This document shows positions 1 through 6,676 of a stretch of DNA of 18,253 nt, piece by piece. Positions within the stretch are counted from its first letter, which is position 1; each line of letters starts with the position of its first letter. The position numbers and the translations under genes were made by a program. The stretch is from Paludibacteraceae bacterium. Lineage in GTDB: Bacteria; Bacteroidota; Bacteroidia; Bacteroidales; Paludibacteraceae. The notes beneath the pieces are model-generated. The model did not search any database. It saw only the letters and a list, made by a program, of their open reading frames with translations, and had not been told where the DNA came from. Location: positions 1 to 18,253 of the forward strand of contig JAFZEQ010000008.1 in the NCBI GenBank assembly GCA_017560605.1. The letters run 5' to 3'.

Positions 1-242
1 CGACGTTTTTTGTGGAAAACGAGAACTTTCTCACCACGGCACTCGTTGTCGAGTACTTCGCAAACTACTTTAGCGCCCTCTACTACTGGAGCACCTACTT
101 TTACCTCACCGTTGTTGTCAACGAGGAGAACTTTCTCAAATGTTACCTCTGCGCCTTTCTCAGCGTCCATGCGGTTAACAAAGAGTTTTTTGCCAGCTTC
201 CACACGGTATTGGAAACCTTGCATTTCTACAATTGCGTACAT
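1..242 (-). CDS. rplU: 50S ribosomal protein L21, N-terminal part (3' end outside window)
   Basis: The minus strand from ATG at 242 reads [19 protein letters not shown] and continues to the window edge, giving 80 codons of a protein that is usually about 103 residues. The opening 'MYAIVE..G.Q' and the later [19 protein letters not shown] stretch are classic L21. The protein binds 23S rRNA in the large subunit. The last 20-odd residues, and rpmA (L27) that normally follows, would lie to the left of the window. A canonical Bacteroidota promoter lies about 230 bases upstream, so the mRNA has a long leader. No Shine-Dalgarno is visible before the start. Identity is certain from motif and length; only the C-terminus is unseen. 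Confidence 0.97.
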   Translation of the reverse strand, partial: MYAIVEMQGFQYRVEAGKKLFVNRMDAEKGAEVTFEKVLLVDNNGEVKVGAPVVEGAKVVCEVLDNECRGEKVLVFHKKR

Positions 243-466
243 TGTTTAAAATGTTTTTTAATTATTACATCGGCCGGGCGAGATACTAAGTCGTCGACGT
301 TGGCATGCTAGTGTTCGTCTAGACGCCCATTGGGCTGTTCAGGGGTTTAGCCACGCTTGGCGTTTGTTCAGTAGTAACTCCTAAACTTCTAAACTCCTAA
401 ACTTCTAAACTTTCCTGCATCATCCGTCCCCTTAGCAGCGCTACTTGGGAGCCCAAAACGCGAAAA
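243..466 (-). promoter_or_regulatory. Long 5' leader of rplU
   Basis: With transcription starting about 7 bases after the -7 element at 473-480, the rplU mRNA would carry roughly 220 untranslated bases. Visible local structure includes GCCC/GGGC (325-328/332-335), GCCA/TGGC (350-353/358-361), the 10-base palindrome CGTCTAGACG (316-325) and CGTCGACG (292-299). TGTTCAG occurs twice (336-342 and 366-372). A tandem octamer array (376-410) lies in the middle. Ribosomal-protein leaders often bind their own product to limit synthesis, and L21 leaders of that kind are known in other phyla. No known motif was matched here, so regulation is inference. Confidence 0.45.
376..410. repeat. Tandem 8-base repeat, 4 units (TYCTAAAC)
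   Basis: After an AAC, four exact-length octamers alternate: TCCTAAAC (379-386), TTCTAAAC (387-394), TCCTAAAC (395-402), TTCTAAAC (403-410). A second four-unit array with the same unit, length and orientation lies inside the FAD oxidoreductase gene at 14692-14726. The array sits in the transcribed leader of rplU. Its function is unknown. Confidence 0.8.
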
Positions 467-472
467 AGCGTG

Positions 473-503
473 CAAAGGTACAACAAAAAATGCATATACG
501 CAA
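473..503 (-). promoter_or_regulatory. Promoter of rplU
   Basis: On the minus strand -7 TACCTTTG (473-480) follows -33 TTG (501-503) after exactly 20 bases, matching the Bacteroidota sigma consensus TTG/TAnnTTTG. The whole 34-base block 471-504 differs at only three positions from the waaA promoter block 5347-5380. Confidence 0.8.
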
Positions 504-522
504 GAAAAGTGAAGATTATTTT

Positions 523-546
523 CAAAAAAAGATAGAATTTCTATCT
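523..546 (-). terminator. Intrinsic terminator ending the candidate ncRNA
   Basis: On the minus strand AGATAG pairs with CTATCT (530-535/541-546, 5-base loop) and runs directly into seven T (524-530). The stem is short but the U tract is good. It lies about 20 bases before the -33 of the rplU promoter. Confidence 0.6.
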
Positions 547-800
547 CATTTGCCTATCAAATACTCGCTCAAGTCTGCATGATAGCGAGATATTAGAGAG
601 CGAATGATAGGGTCTAACCATTTTTTTATTACGAGCGTTCTGGAGTATGGTCTGCGTTTTGCTACCGTAGCTTCGGGAGTAAGCTGTCCTCGAAGGACAA
701 TAAACGCATCCGAAACTACAGCTGTTTGTACAACAACTACACATTGCACTAATAATTCGATTTTGACGCTAAGGAACTGTCGAATAAATCGAGATTTTTT
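523..800 (-). ncRNA. Candidate structured noncoding RNA, unassigned family
   Basis: About 270 bases between two minus-strand terminators have no convincing gene but dense complementarity. Pairs seen (plus coordinates): 757-763/786-792 (7 bp), 667-676/710-719 (10 positions), 685-690/694-699 (6 bp, 3-base loop), 653-659/702-708 (7 bp), and 554-559/605-610 with 566-570/598-602 nested. The 653-659/702-708 helix crosses 667-676/710-719, so the two form an H-type pseudoknot or alternative folds. The one imperfect position in the 10-position helix (671/715) is C/A on the plus strand but G-U on the minus strand, favouring minus-strand RNA. An intrinsic terminator ends it at 523-546. A weak -7 (CATATTTG, 802-809) would start it near 795. 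I could not match it to 6S, tmRNA, RNase P or SRP RNA. A 67-codon GTG frame (546-749, minus) overlaps and is the main alternative. Confidence 0.5.
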
Positions 801-813
801 ACAAATATGTACT

Positions 814-850
814 AAAAAAGTTAAAATCGCACAAAACGCGCGATTTTAAC
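814..850 (-). terminator. Intrinsic terminator of the LytTR regulator gene
   Basis: On the minus strand a perfect 11-bp stem, GTTAAAATCGC with GCGATTTTAAC (820-830/840-850, 9-base loop), is followed by six T (814-819). It lies 30 bases after the stop codon of the regulator gene. Confidence 0.8.
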
Positions 851-880
851 GATTAGATTATAGTGTTTAAATCGAATTTT

Positions 881-1681
881 TTATAACCATTTTGCCAATG
901 CATCGTAATACTTGGGTGAAACAGGTATAGATTTTTGATTTGGCACATCCAGCTCGGCACAAATCATACCTTCCTTGTCACGTCTGAGCACTTTGATGTG
1001 TTGTGGATTGATATAGTAACTACGTTGGCATCGGAGTAATCCGTGTTTTTGCATCAACTCTTCCAGCGATTTCATCGAGGCGCGAAGCGGATAATCCTTT
1101 AGGCGCTCGCCCTCCATATATCGTATATGAACATAGTTTTCGTCGGCTTCTACATATAAGACGGCTGATGCGGCTATCATTAGCTTGAGTTTTTGGGTGT
1201 TATCCACAAAACGCATCAGGCTATCATCATATGCTGCATCATCCAACTCTTTACCTGCATATGCAAATGCTAAATCTAAAATTAAGTATGGAAATACCAT
1301 TGTAAGCAATAAACCATAAAGACATCGACCTACAATATAAAAATATTCGAATTCACCGTGATACATTAGCGTTACATACAAAGCCATAAACAAACTCATA
1401 ACAAGTAGCTCGCTTAGTTCCCATAGTACCATTTTGCGCCATGTCATCGTAAAAGTTCGATGTGCTGCTAGCAGGATACCGCGTGAAACCAACATGACTC
1501 CTAATATAATGCAGAATATAATGGTTGCATTAAAACTCATTGTACTGGTAGGCATCTGTAGGAGTTGCACCCACATCTCTGGTAAATAGATCAATACAAA
1601 ACACAACCAAAATACTGGCATCGCGACAACATAAATAAGGTTGCATCGCAATGAGGTCATAATAGCAGGAATTTTACTCAT
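881..1681 (-). CDS. Membrane-anchored LytTR-family transcriptional regulator
   Basis: This is a 266-residue protein with two parts. Residues about 1-142 hold four hydrophobic segments (near 16-34, 52-72, 87-107 and 116-141). Residues about 165-266 form a LytTR DNA-binding domain, recognised by VEADENYVHIRY, the LRASMKSLEELM helix and LLRCQRSYYINPQHI. There is no response-regulator receiver domain, so the membrane part is the likely input module; its signal is unknown. Proteins of this 4TM-LytTR layout are common in Bacteroidota. The gene has its own promoter overlapped by three GACAAAAT half-sites (1704-1752), which suggests autoregulation, and its own terminator. It diverges from an SGNH hydrolase gene that could be a target. 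Domain assignment is strong; the targets are inferred. Confidence 0.88.
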   Translation of the reverse strand: MSKIPAIMTSLRCNLIYVVAMPVFWLCFVLIYLPEMWVQLLQMPTSTMSFNATIIFCIILGVMLVSRGILLAAHRTFTMTWRKMVLWELSELLVMSLFMALYVTLMYHGEFEYFYIVGRCLYGLLLTMVFPYLILDLAFAYAGKELDDAAYDDSLMRFVDNTQKLKLMIAASAVLYVEADENYVHIRYMEGERLKDYPLRASMKSLEELMQKHGLLRCQRSYYINPQHIKVLRRDKEGMICAELDVPNQKSIPVSPKYYDALAKWL

Positions 1682-1699
1682 ATTTAGTCAATTTTTATG

Positions 1700-1752
1700 T
1701 TGTGACAAAATTTAAAAGTGTTGTATTTTGTCACAAATATAGAAATTTTGTC
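1700..1752. promoter_or_regulatory. Putative operator: three GACAAAAT half-sites on the LytTR promoter
   Basis: GACAAAAT occurs at 1704-1711 (plus), and in the opposite orientation at 1725-1732 and 1745-1752. The starts are 21 and 20 bases apart, about two helical turns. The first two lie in a perfect 11-bp inverted repeat (TTGTGACAAAA 1700-1710 / TTTTGTCACAA 1726-1736). The second touches the -7 element and the third lies in the -33/-7 spacer, so a bound protein should block the promoter. LytTR proteins usually bind paired sites about two turns apart. Binding by the adjacent regulator is inference. Confidence 0.55.
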
Positions 1753-1763
1753 CCTATATTCAA
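1734..1763 (-). promoter_or_regulatory. Promoter of the LytTR regulator gene
   Basis: Minus-strand -7 TATATTTG (1734-1741) and -33 TTG (1761-1763) are separated by 19 bases. The predicted start near 1727 gives a leader of about 45 bases. The element is interleaved with the GACAAAAT repeats. Confidence 0.65.
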
Positions 1764-1799
1764 TTTTTCCACAAAAACCATGCCGTATAATCACAAAAA

Positions 1800-1831
1800 T
1801 TTGACTGGCTGAAAAAATGGCAGTAATTTTG
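1800..1831 (+). promoter_or_regulatory. Promoter of the SGNH hydrolase gene
   Basis: -33 TTTG (1800-1803), 20 bases, then -7 TAATTTTG (1824-1831). The start would be near 1838, about 40 bases before the ATG at 1877. Confidence 0.75.
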
Positions 1832-1876
1832 CAACGAAATTCATTTTAAAAGCTAATTTTATAGGAGTACGAAATT

Positions 1877-2566
1877 ATGAACAAGAGTAAGATTATTGCA
1901 TTAGGTGACTCTATTATTAAAGGAGTTGTATTAAATATAGAAGATTCTGGCCAATTTCATTATGCCTTGGCTGAACGCAATATTGTAGATAGAATTGCTG
2001 ATAAACATCAACTCGAAGTGGTTAATCTTGGTAAAATGGGATGTACCATTGAAACGGGCGAACGTATATTAGATCGTCATTTGCCTAATATCGAAAATGC
2101 TAAATATGCATTGCTCTGCTATGGTGGAAACGATAGCGATTATAACTGGCGTGATATAGCTACTTCGCCAACATCCGAGCATGCTCCTAAAACACCTATC
2201 TCTATTTTTGAAAAGACATATATGCGTATCATTGATAAGGTTAGAAAGGCTGGCCTGATACCTTTAGTTATGTCATTGCCACCGATGGATGCAGAGAAAT
2301 ATTATAAATTTTTTACTTCAGTTTTCTCTGCTGAAGAGAAACGCAATGTCTCTCGTTGGCTCAAAACAGGCGCTGACGCTATCTGGGCTGGTCACGAGTT
2401 GTACAATGATGCAGTCAAGCGTGTAGCTGCTGCCACAGATTCTGTGCTACTTGACTTATCCTCGGTGTTTAAGAAACCTGAGAAGACACTATGCATCGAT
2501 GGTATCCATCCTAATTTAGATGGACAACGCGAAATTGCTGATTTAATCGATAAGTGTATTTGCTGA
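1877..2566 (+). CDS. SGNH/GDSL-family hydrolase
   Basis: This 229-residue protein carries the four SGNH blocks: GDS with nucleophile Ser12 (block I, close to the N-terminus), the NLGKMG segment near 50-55 (block II Gly), GGND with Asn85 (block III), and DGIHPN with Asp208 and His211 (block V). It has no signal peptide, so it is probably cytoplasmic. Family members are esterases, lipases or carbohydrate deacetylases; the substrate cannot be told here. An unusually good Shine-Dalgarno for this phylum, AGGAG at 1863-1867, lies 9 bases before the ATG, and a clear promoter lies upstream. The gene is monocistronic, divergent from the LytTR regulator, and ends at a bidirectional terminator. Confidence 0.88.
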   Translation: MNKSKIIALGDSIIKGVVLNIEDSGQFHYALAERNIVDRIADKHQLEVVNLGKMGCTIETGERILDRHLPNIENAKYALLCYGGNDSDYNWRDIATSPTSEHAPKTPISIFEKTYMRIIDKVRKAGLIPLVMSLPPMDAEKYYKFFTSVFSAEEKRNVSRWLKTGADAIWAGHELYNDAVKRVAAATDSVLLDLSSVFKKPEKTLCIDGIHPNLDGQREIADLIDKCIC

Positions 2567-2613
2567 TTACTTATACTACAATTTTCTTCATTATTACTAA
2601 TCATTATAATAAA

Positions 2614-2638
2614 AAAAAGAGGGTCAAACCCTCTTTTT
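2614..2638. terminator. Bidirectional intrinsic terminator
   Basis: AAAAAGAGGGT (2614-2624) pairs perfectly with ACCCTCTTTTT (2628-2638) over a 3-base loop, giving U tracts on both strands. It sits between the convergent SGNH hydrolase gene (ends 2566) and hisS (ends 2688) and can serve both. Confidence 0.9.
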
Positions 2639-2687
2639 CTGTATGCTATACGCTAATGCTAATTAGCTATATTATCAAAGTAAAAAA

Positions 2688-4076
2688 CTATAAGAAACTG
2701 ATGATTTCATCGAGCGAAACTAACTGTTGTTCGCCTGTAGTCATGTTCTTGAGCATAACTTTGTTTTGCTCCATTTCATCGCTACCTACAATGGCAACAA
2801 ACGGAATCTTCTTAGCATCTGCATAACCCATTTGTTTCTTCATTTTGGTAGGCTCTGGGAATACTTCAACACTATAGCCCTTTGCGCGTAATGCGCTAGC
2901 CCATTTTACTGCATATAGTAGTTCCTCTTGGCCAAATGTGGCAAATAACAACTGTGTTGTAGACTGCAGGTTCTCTGGATAGAGTTTGAGCTCGCTAAGA
3001 ACATCATAGATACGATCCGCTCCAAACGATATGCCTACACCGGATACGCCTGGCATACCAAAGATACCTGTTAGGTTGTCATATCTACCACCACCTGTGA
3101 TGCTACCGATTTGAACATCTAAAGCTTTAACCTCGAAGATTGCACCTGTATAGTAGTTTAGACCACGAGCAAGGCAAAGGTCAAGCTCAACTTGCAACGG
3201 AGCTGGATCGTAGGTGTTCAAATCGCCATCTTGTGTGCTGTGTCCGTATAGTGCAAAGATGGTACGCAACTCCTCAATTCCTTTGAGTCCTGTCTCTGAA
3301 CTAGCAAGCACTTGGGCTAGTTGATCTAGCTTCTCATTATTGGTGCCGCTGAGGTTGAGGATAGGTTGAAGTGCTTCTACTGCCTCAGTAGGAAGTCCCT
3401 TGTCTAGCAACTCCTTGTTGACATTGTCTATACCTATTTTATCTAGTTTGTCGATAGCAACTGTAATATCAATAATTCGTTCTGGTTGACCGATGACTTC
3501 GGCAATTCCTGCTAGAATCTTGCGGTTGTTGATGTGTAGACTGACACGAATGCCTAGACGACGATATACTTCTGCTACAATCTGCATTAGTTCTACTTCG
3601 CTAAGCAGAGAATTGGTTCCTACAACATCTACATCACATTGGTAGAACTCGCGGTAACGGCCTTTTTGAGGACGATCAGCACGCCATACTGGTTGGATCT
3701 GATAACGCTTAAAAGGGAACTGTATCTCGTCGCGATGTTGTACTACAAAACGTGCAAAAGGTACGGTAAGGTCATAGCGTAGACCTTTTTCGCTCACCTT
3801 GGTGGTTAAGGCACCAATAGTGGCTGTGTCTAGTGCCTCGTGGCTAATAGCAGACTTCCAATCACCAGAATTAAGTATCTTAAACAAGAGCTTATCACCC
3901 TCCTCGCCATATTTACCCATCAGGGTAGATAGGTTCTCCATAGCTGGAGTCTCAATCTGCTGAAAACCATAAAGCGAGAAGACTGCCTTGATGGTGTCAA
4001 AAATATAATTACGACGAGCCATCTCTAGTGGAGAAAAGTCGCGTGTGCCTTTTGGAATACTTGGTTTTTGTGCCAT
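2688..4076 (-). CDS. hisS: Histidyl-tRNA synthetase
   Basis: This 462-residue class II synthetase charges tRNA-His. It begins with the family hallmark PKGTRDFSP (residues 8-16). Motif 2 is around 122-150 ([26 protein letters not shown]). The histidine-specific motifs are [14 protein letters not shown] (302-314) and [10 protein letters not shown] (325-334), and motif 3 is [15 protein letters not shown] (346-360). From about 372 on it is the anticodon-binding domain. The length fits the Bacteroidota form. The start lies 25 bases after the waaA stop with no promoter match between, so it is probably transcribed with waaA and terminated at 2614-2638. Confidence 0.97.
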   Translation of the reverse strand: MAQKPSIPKGTRDFSPLEMARRNYIFDTIKAVFSLYGFQQIETPAMENLSTLMGKYGEEGDKLLFKILNSGDWKSAISHEALDTATIGALTTKVSEKGLRYDLTVPFARFVVQHRDEIQFPFKRYQIQPVWRADRPQKGRYREFYQCDVDVVGTNSLLSEVELMQIVAEVYRRLGIRVSLHINNRKILAGIAEVIGQPERIIDITVAIDKLDKIGIDNVNKELLDKGLPTEAVEALQPILNLSGTNNEKLDQLAQVLASSETGLKGIEELRTIFALYGHSTQDGDLNTYDPAPLQVELDLCLARGLNYYTGAIFEVKALDVQIGSITGGGRYDNLTGIFGMPGVSGVGISFGADRIYDVLSELKLYPENLQSTTQLLFATFGQEELLYAVKWASALRAKGYSVEVFPEPTKMKKQMGYADAKKIPFVAIVGSDEMEQNKVMLKNMTTGEQQLVSLDEIISFL

Positions 4077-4101
4077 ATTTATAATTGGTTAATATCGTGA
4101 A

Positions 4102-5310
4102 TTAACGAGTGAATAATGCTTTATAGATAATGTCGGATGCTCCACACTCGCTTTGTACATAGTTTTTGGCGTGTTCGCCCATAATCTGCTCGGTAGCAAG
4201 TGCTGTGTCCATAGCTCGTGCAAACTCCTTGTAGTTACGCACGGTCAATGCTGCTTGGGTTTGTATGAGTCCATGAGCCTCGCGGAACTTCTGCCACTTT
4301 GGACCAAAAACTACTGGTACGCCGTAGACGGCCGCTTCGAGCGTGTTGTGTATACCTTGACCAAATCCGCCGCCGATATACGCCACATTACCATATCGAT
4401 AAATAGACGATAACACGCCAATGGTGTCAACTAGCAGAACGCGACATTTGTCTACATTGAGCGGAGTAGCTTCGGTATAACGAGTGTAACGACCCTCAAA
4501 GAGTTGGAATATTTGATGTAGGTGCTCCTGGTTGATCTCATGTGGAACTAGTACCAACTTCAACTCCGGATGCTCGTTTAGGTAACGGGCAAGATATTGT
4601 TCGTCTTTGGGCCAAGTACTACCAGCAATAATAACCTTCTGCTCGCACATGGTAAAACCCTCAATAGCAGGCAGTTCTTGAGCTTTTTTCTTGATTTCTG
4701 TAACACGATCAAAGCGTGTGTCGCCAGCTACAGAAGAGTTGGTGATACCGTATTTAGATAGTAGTTGTTGCGAATCTAAGTCTTGCACATAGATGTGTGT
4801 AAAACAACGCAATAGACGACGATAGCCAATGCCCCATGGCTTGAAGAAGAGTTGACTGCGGCGGAAAATAGCTGAAATTAAATAAGTAGGTATATTTTTC
4901 TTTTTCAGCTGTTTGAGGTAAGAAGGCCATAGGTCGTATTTGACAAAAATGGCCATCTCTAGAGGCAAAGTCTTGAGCCACTTCTTGGCATTGCGACGTG
5001 TGGCAAAAGGTAGGTATACCACCTTGTCAACAAGAGGGTAGTCCTTGCGTGCTTCGTAGCCCGATGGAGAAAAGAATGTCAGCAGAATCTTACGAGACGA
5101 ACGATTTTTGCGTATGCGCTCGATGATAGGACGAACCTGTTCAAACTCGCCTACCGATGATACATGTATCCATGTAACCGAGGTGCCGTATAGCGTTCTG
5201 CACCATTCTTGAACCTCTTTGAGTGCATTTTTTTGACCACGAACCAATAGTCTAGCTTTACGATGACCAAAAAGCGCTGCGAGGCGTAATATCCAAAAGT
5301 AAATATTCAT
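4102..5310 (-). CDS. waaA: 3-deoxy-D-manno-octulosonic acid (Kdo) transferase
   Basis: This 402-residue GT30 glycosyltransferase adds Kdo to lipid A precursor at the cytoplasmic face of the inner membrane. The N-terminal hydrophobic stretch (MNIYFWILRLAALFGH) fits the usual membrane anchor. WIHVSSVGE (residues 47-55) contains the conserved acidic catalytic residue (Glu55). FVKYDLWPSYL, AGDTRFDRV, AGSTWPKDE and the C-terminal AYIGGGFGQGIHNTLEAAVYGVPV follow in the family order. The gene starts about 30 bases after its promoter-predicted start site and leads a two-gene unit with hisS. It implies a Gram-negative envelope with Kdo-containing LPS. Confidence 0.95.
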   Translation of the reverse strand: MNIYFWILRLAALFGHRKARLLVRGQKNALKEVQEWCRTLYGTSVTWIHVSSVGEFEQVRPIIERIRKNRSSRKILLTFFSPSGYEARKDYPLVDKVVYLPFATRRNAKKWLKTLPLEMAIFVKYDLWPSYLKQLKKKNIPTYLISAIFRRSQLFFKPWGIGYRRLLRCFTHIYVQDLDSQQLLSKYGITNSSVAGDTRFDRVTEIKKKAQELPAIEGFTMCEQKVIIAGSTWPKDEQYLARYLNEHPELKLVLVPHEINQEHLHQIFQLFEGRYTRYTEATPLNVDKCRVLLVDTIGVLSSIYRYGNVAYIGGGFGQGIHNTLEAAVYGVPVVFGPKWQKFREAHGLIQTQAALTVRNYKEFARAMDTALATEQIMGEHAKNYVQSECGASDIIYKALFTR

Positions 5311-5348
5311 TGTTTAGTCTATTAATCTAGTATTGTATTTTCAACCTG

Positions 5349-5379
5349 CAAAGATACAATAAAAAATGCACATACGCAA
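5349..5379 (-). promoter_or_regulatory. Promoter of waaA-hisS
   Basis: Minus-strand -7 TATCTTTG (5349-5356) and -33 TTG (5377-5379) with a 20-base spacer. The spacer is also the 3' arm and U tract of the upstream terminator. The block 5347-5380 matches the rplU promoter block at 31 of 34 positions. Confidence 0.8.
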
Positions 5380-5405
5380 GTTTTTGGACTCGTATGTGCA
5401 TTTTT
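5362..5405 (-). terminator. Terminator of the greA-HIT unit, fused to the waaA promoter
   Basis: A perfect 15-bp inverted repeat (5362-5376/5391-5405, core TGCACATACG/CGTATGTGCA, 14-base loop) follows the HIT gene stop at 5431. On the minus strand it ends in a run of T. The downstream arm lies wholly between the -7 and -33 of the waaA promoter. Confidence 0.75.
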
Positions 5406-5430
5406 GTATGTAAAAAAGTGTGCTTTTTGC

Positions 5431-5835
5431 TTATTTGTCCATTGCTTCAGCAATGGAAGTGGCTATTTGAGCCATTTCTTCGGCTGGTAAGCTCAGCTTT
5501 GCATTGGCAAATGACATATCCCCTTCTTTGTTGATTGGGATAAGGTGCATATGTACATGAGGAACCTCCAAGCCTATAACTGCAACGCCTACACGTTTGC
5601 AGCCGGTTGCCGCTTTGATAGCCTTTGCTACTCGCTTAGAGAATACTAGCATTTCACTAAGAATGTCGTCGGTGAGATCGAAGATATAATCAGCTTCTGG
5701 TTCTGGCAACTTAGGTACGATTAGCGTATGTCCTGGTTGCAAAGGGCTGATGTCTAAAAAAGCATAAAACTGGTCGTTCTCTGCAATCTTGTAACTAGGA
5801 ATTTCTCCGTTGATAATGCGTGTAAAAATAGTCAT
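5431..5835 (-). CDS. HIT-family hydrolase (HinT-like)
   Basis: This 134-residue histidine-triad protein begins TIFTRIINGEIPSYKI, the standard HIT opening, has the ISPLQPGHTLIVPK strand (29-42), and carries the triad HVHMHLIP at 93-100 (His93, His95, His97). Such enzymes hydrolyse nucleoside phosphoramidates or related adenylated compounds in the cytosol; the natural substrate is not known from sequence. Its ATG lies 12 bases after the greA stop, so the two are almost certainly one transcript. It is the last gene before the 5362-5405 terminator. Confidence 0.93.
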   Translation of the reverse strand: MTIFTRIINGEIPSYKIAENDQFYAFLDISPLQPGHTLIVPKLPEPEADYIFDLTDDILSEMLVFSKRVAKAIKAATGCKRVGVAVIGLEVPHVHMHLIPINKEGDMSFANAKLSLPAEEMAQIATSIAEAMDK

Positions 5836-5847
5836 ACGACAATGTTA

Positions 5848-6318
5848 TTATAAGCTGATTTCCAATATTTTGAATTGCAATTTGCCAGCAGGAACAACAA
5901 CCTCGGCAATGTCACCAACCTTCTTGCCAAGCAAGCCTTTAGCAATAGGTGTGGTGGTAGCTAACTTACCTTCAGAAACGTTAGCCTCACCCTCGGTAAC
6001 CAGTTGGTATACCTTTTCTTGGTTGGTCTTTAGGTTGAGAACCTTAACCTTAGTAAGGATTTGTACCTCGTCTGTGCTGATAGATGTTTCGTCGATGATG
6101 CGTGCGTCCATAATCTTAGCCTTGATCATAGCAATCTTGCTCTCTAGGATACCTTGCTCCTCTTTAGCAGCATCGTACTCTGCATTCTCGCTCAAATCGC
6201 CTTTGTCGCGTGCTTCTGCAATAGCAGCAATCACACGAGGACGCTCTACTGACTCCAAGTGTTGGAGTTCCTCTTTTAGTTTCTGCAGACCCTCTGCAGT
6301 CATATAAGTTGTAGCCAT
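5848..6318 (-). CDS. greA: Transcription elongation factor GreA
   Basis: This 156-residue protein is close to the usual 158. The N-terminal coiled coil covers roughly residues 7-75, with the tip loop GDLSENAEYDAAKEEQG. Asp41 and Glu44 are the two acidic residues that position Mg2+ in the RNA polymerase secondary channel for transcript cleavage. The C-terminal FKBP-like domain contains TPIAKGLLGKKVGD. It rescues backtracked polymerase. It sits between a 37-aa ORF (stop 42 bases upstream) and the HIT gene. A weak GGGTA/TACCC stem in the short gap may matter little. Confidence 0.96.
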   Translation of the reverse strand: MATTYMTAEGLQKLKEELQHLESVERPRVIAAIAEARDKGDLSENAEYDAAKEEQGILESKIAMIKAKIMDARIIDETSISTDEVQILTKVKVLNLKTNQEKVYQLVTEGEANVSEGKLATTTPIAKGLLGKKVGDIAEVVVPAGKLQFKILEISL

Positions 6319-6360
6319 ATCTAATATAGGAGGGTAGTTAGTACATACCCGTTTTATGAT

Positions 6361-6474
6361 TTAATATTTTCGGTTAAAAATTTCGTTCGCAATAAACGCT
6401 TTGCGTGCCTCATCAGCATTTGTCAAGTCAGGAATGAGGTGGCTGTTGTCTTGTAATAATTCGTCTTGTTCCAT
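6361..6474 (-). CDS. Small conserved-looking protein, 37 aa, unrecognised
   Basis: From ATG at 6474 the minus strand encodes 37 residues, starting MEQDELLQDN and ending EIFNRKY, then TAA. The N-terminal half is acidic (six D/E in the first 23 residues); the C-terminal half (DEARKAFIANEIFNRKY) could form an amphipathic helix. It has no signal peptide or membrane segment. It lies directly after a promoter and structured leader and 42 bases before greA, so it is the first gene of the greA-HIT transcript. Composition and placement argue for a real gene. No function is assigned; a role related to transcription or ribosomes would be a guess. Confidence 0.6.
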   Translation of the reverse strand: MEQDELLQDNSHLIPDLTNADEARKAFIANEIFNRKY

Positions 6475-6670
6475 AATATAATAAGGTTTTAGAAGTTTTA
6501 ATGGTTTTAAAAAGTTTTACATACTATGTATGTGCTTATATATAATTTAACCATCCCTAATAGGATGGAGTTAATCATTTTTTTTGCGGTTATTTTAAGA
6601 AACAACGAGAAACTTCCCAGCCTCTCGTTGCCATTAAACCTAAACCTTAACTATGAAAATTTATTGTTTT
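6475..6670 (-). promoter_or_regulatory. Structured 5' leader of the greA unit, with possible tiny ORFs
   Basis: About 200 bases separate the promoter from the 37-aa ORF. Three hairpins are visible on the minus strand: CAACGAGA/TCTCGTTG (6603-6610/6623-6630, 8 bp), CCATCC/GGATGG (6551-6556/6563-6568, extendable through TAA/TTA) and ACATAC/GTATGT (6519-6524/6528-6533). Two tiny ATG frames overlap them. One at 6590-6634 encodes 14 residues (MATRGWEVSRCFLK) and the other at 6507-6578 encodes 23 mostly hydrophobic residues (MINSILLGMVKLYISTYIV...). Neither has a Shine-Dalgarno. No known riboswitch was recognised. Attenuation or leader-peptide control is possible but not shown. Confidence 0.45.
6486..6520. 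repeat. Degenerate tandem GTTTTA repeat in the greA leader
   Basis: On the plus strand GTTTTAGAA, GTTTTAATG, GTTTTAAAAA and GTTTTAC follow one another (starts 6486, 6495, 6504, 6514). The period is about 9 and the unit resembles the GTTTAGRA octamer found elsewhere in the window. It may be only AT-rich drift. Confidence 0.35.
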
Positions 6671-6676
6671 CGCCGG

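Noticed and set aside
376..410. Tandem repeats considered as a CRISPR array.
   Set aside because: Units are 8 bases with no spacers and no cas genes are near.
243..466. A tRNA gene in the rplU leader, suggested by several short GC-rich palindromes.
   Set aside because: No cloverleaf with a T-loop GTTCRA box and 7-bp acceptor stem could be assembled.
546..749. A 67-codon minus-strand frame starting at GTG, ending at the 523-546 terminator and extendable to about 99 open codons.
   Set aside because: There is no ATG anywhere in the open frame, no Shine-Dalgarno and no recognisable protein motif, while the same bases show dense RNA pairing. It is kept as the alternative to the ncRNA reading rather than listed as a gene.
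604..849. An 81-codon plus-strand frame across the same region.
   Set aside because: It has no plus-strand promoter, runs into the LytTR terminator hairpin and has a cysteine/threonine-rich composition typical of an antisense shadow.
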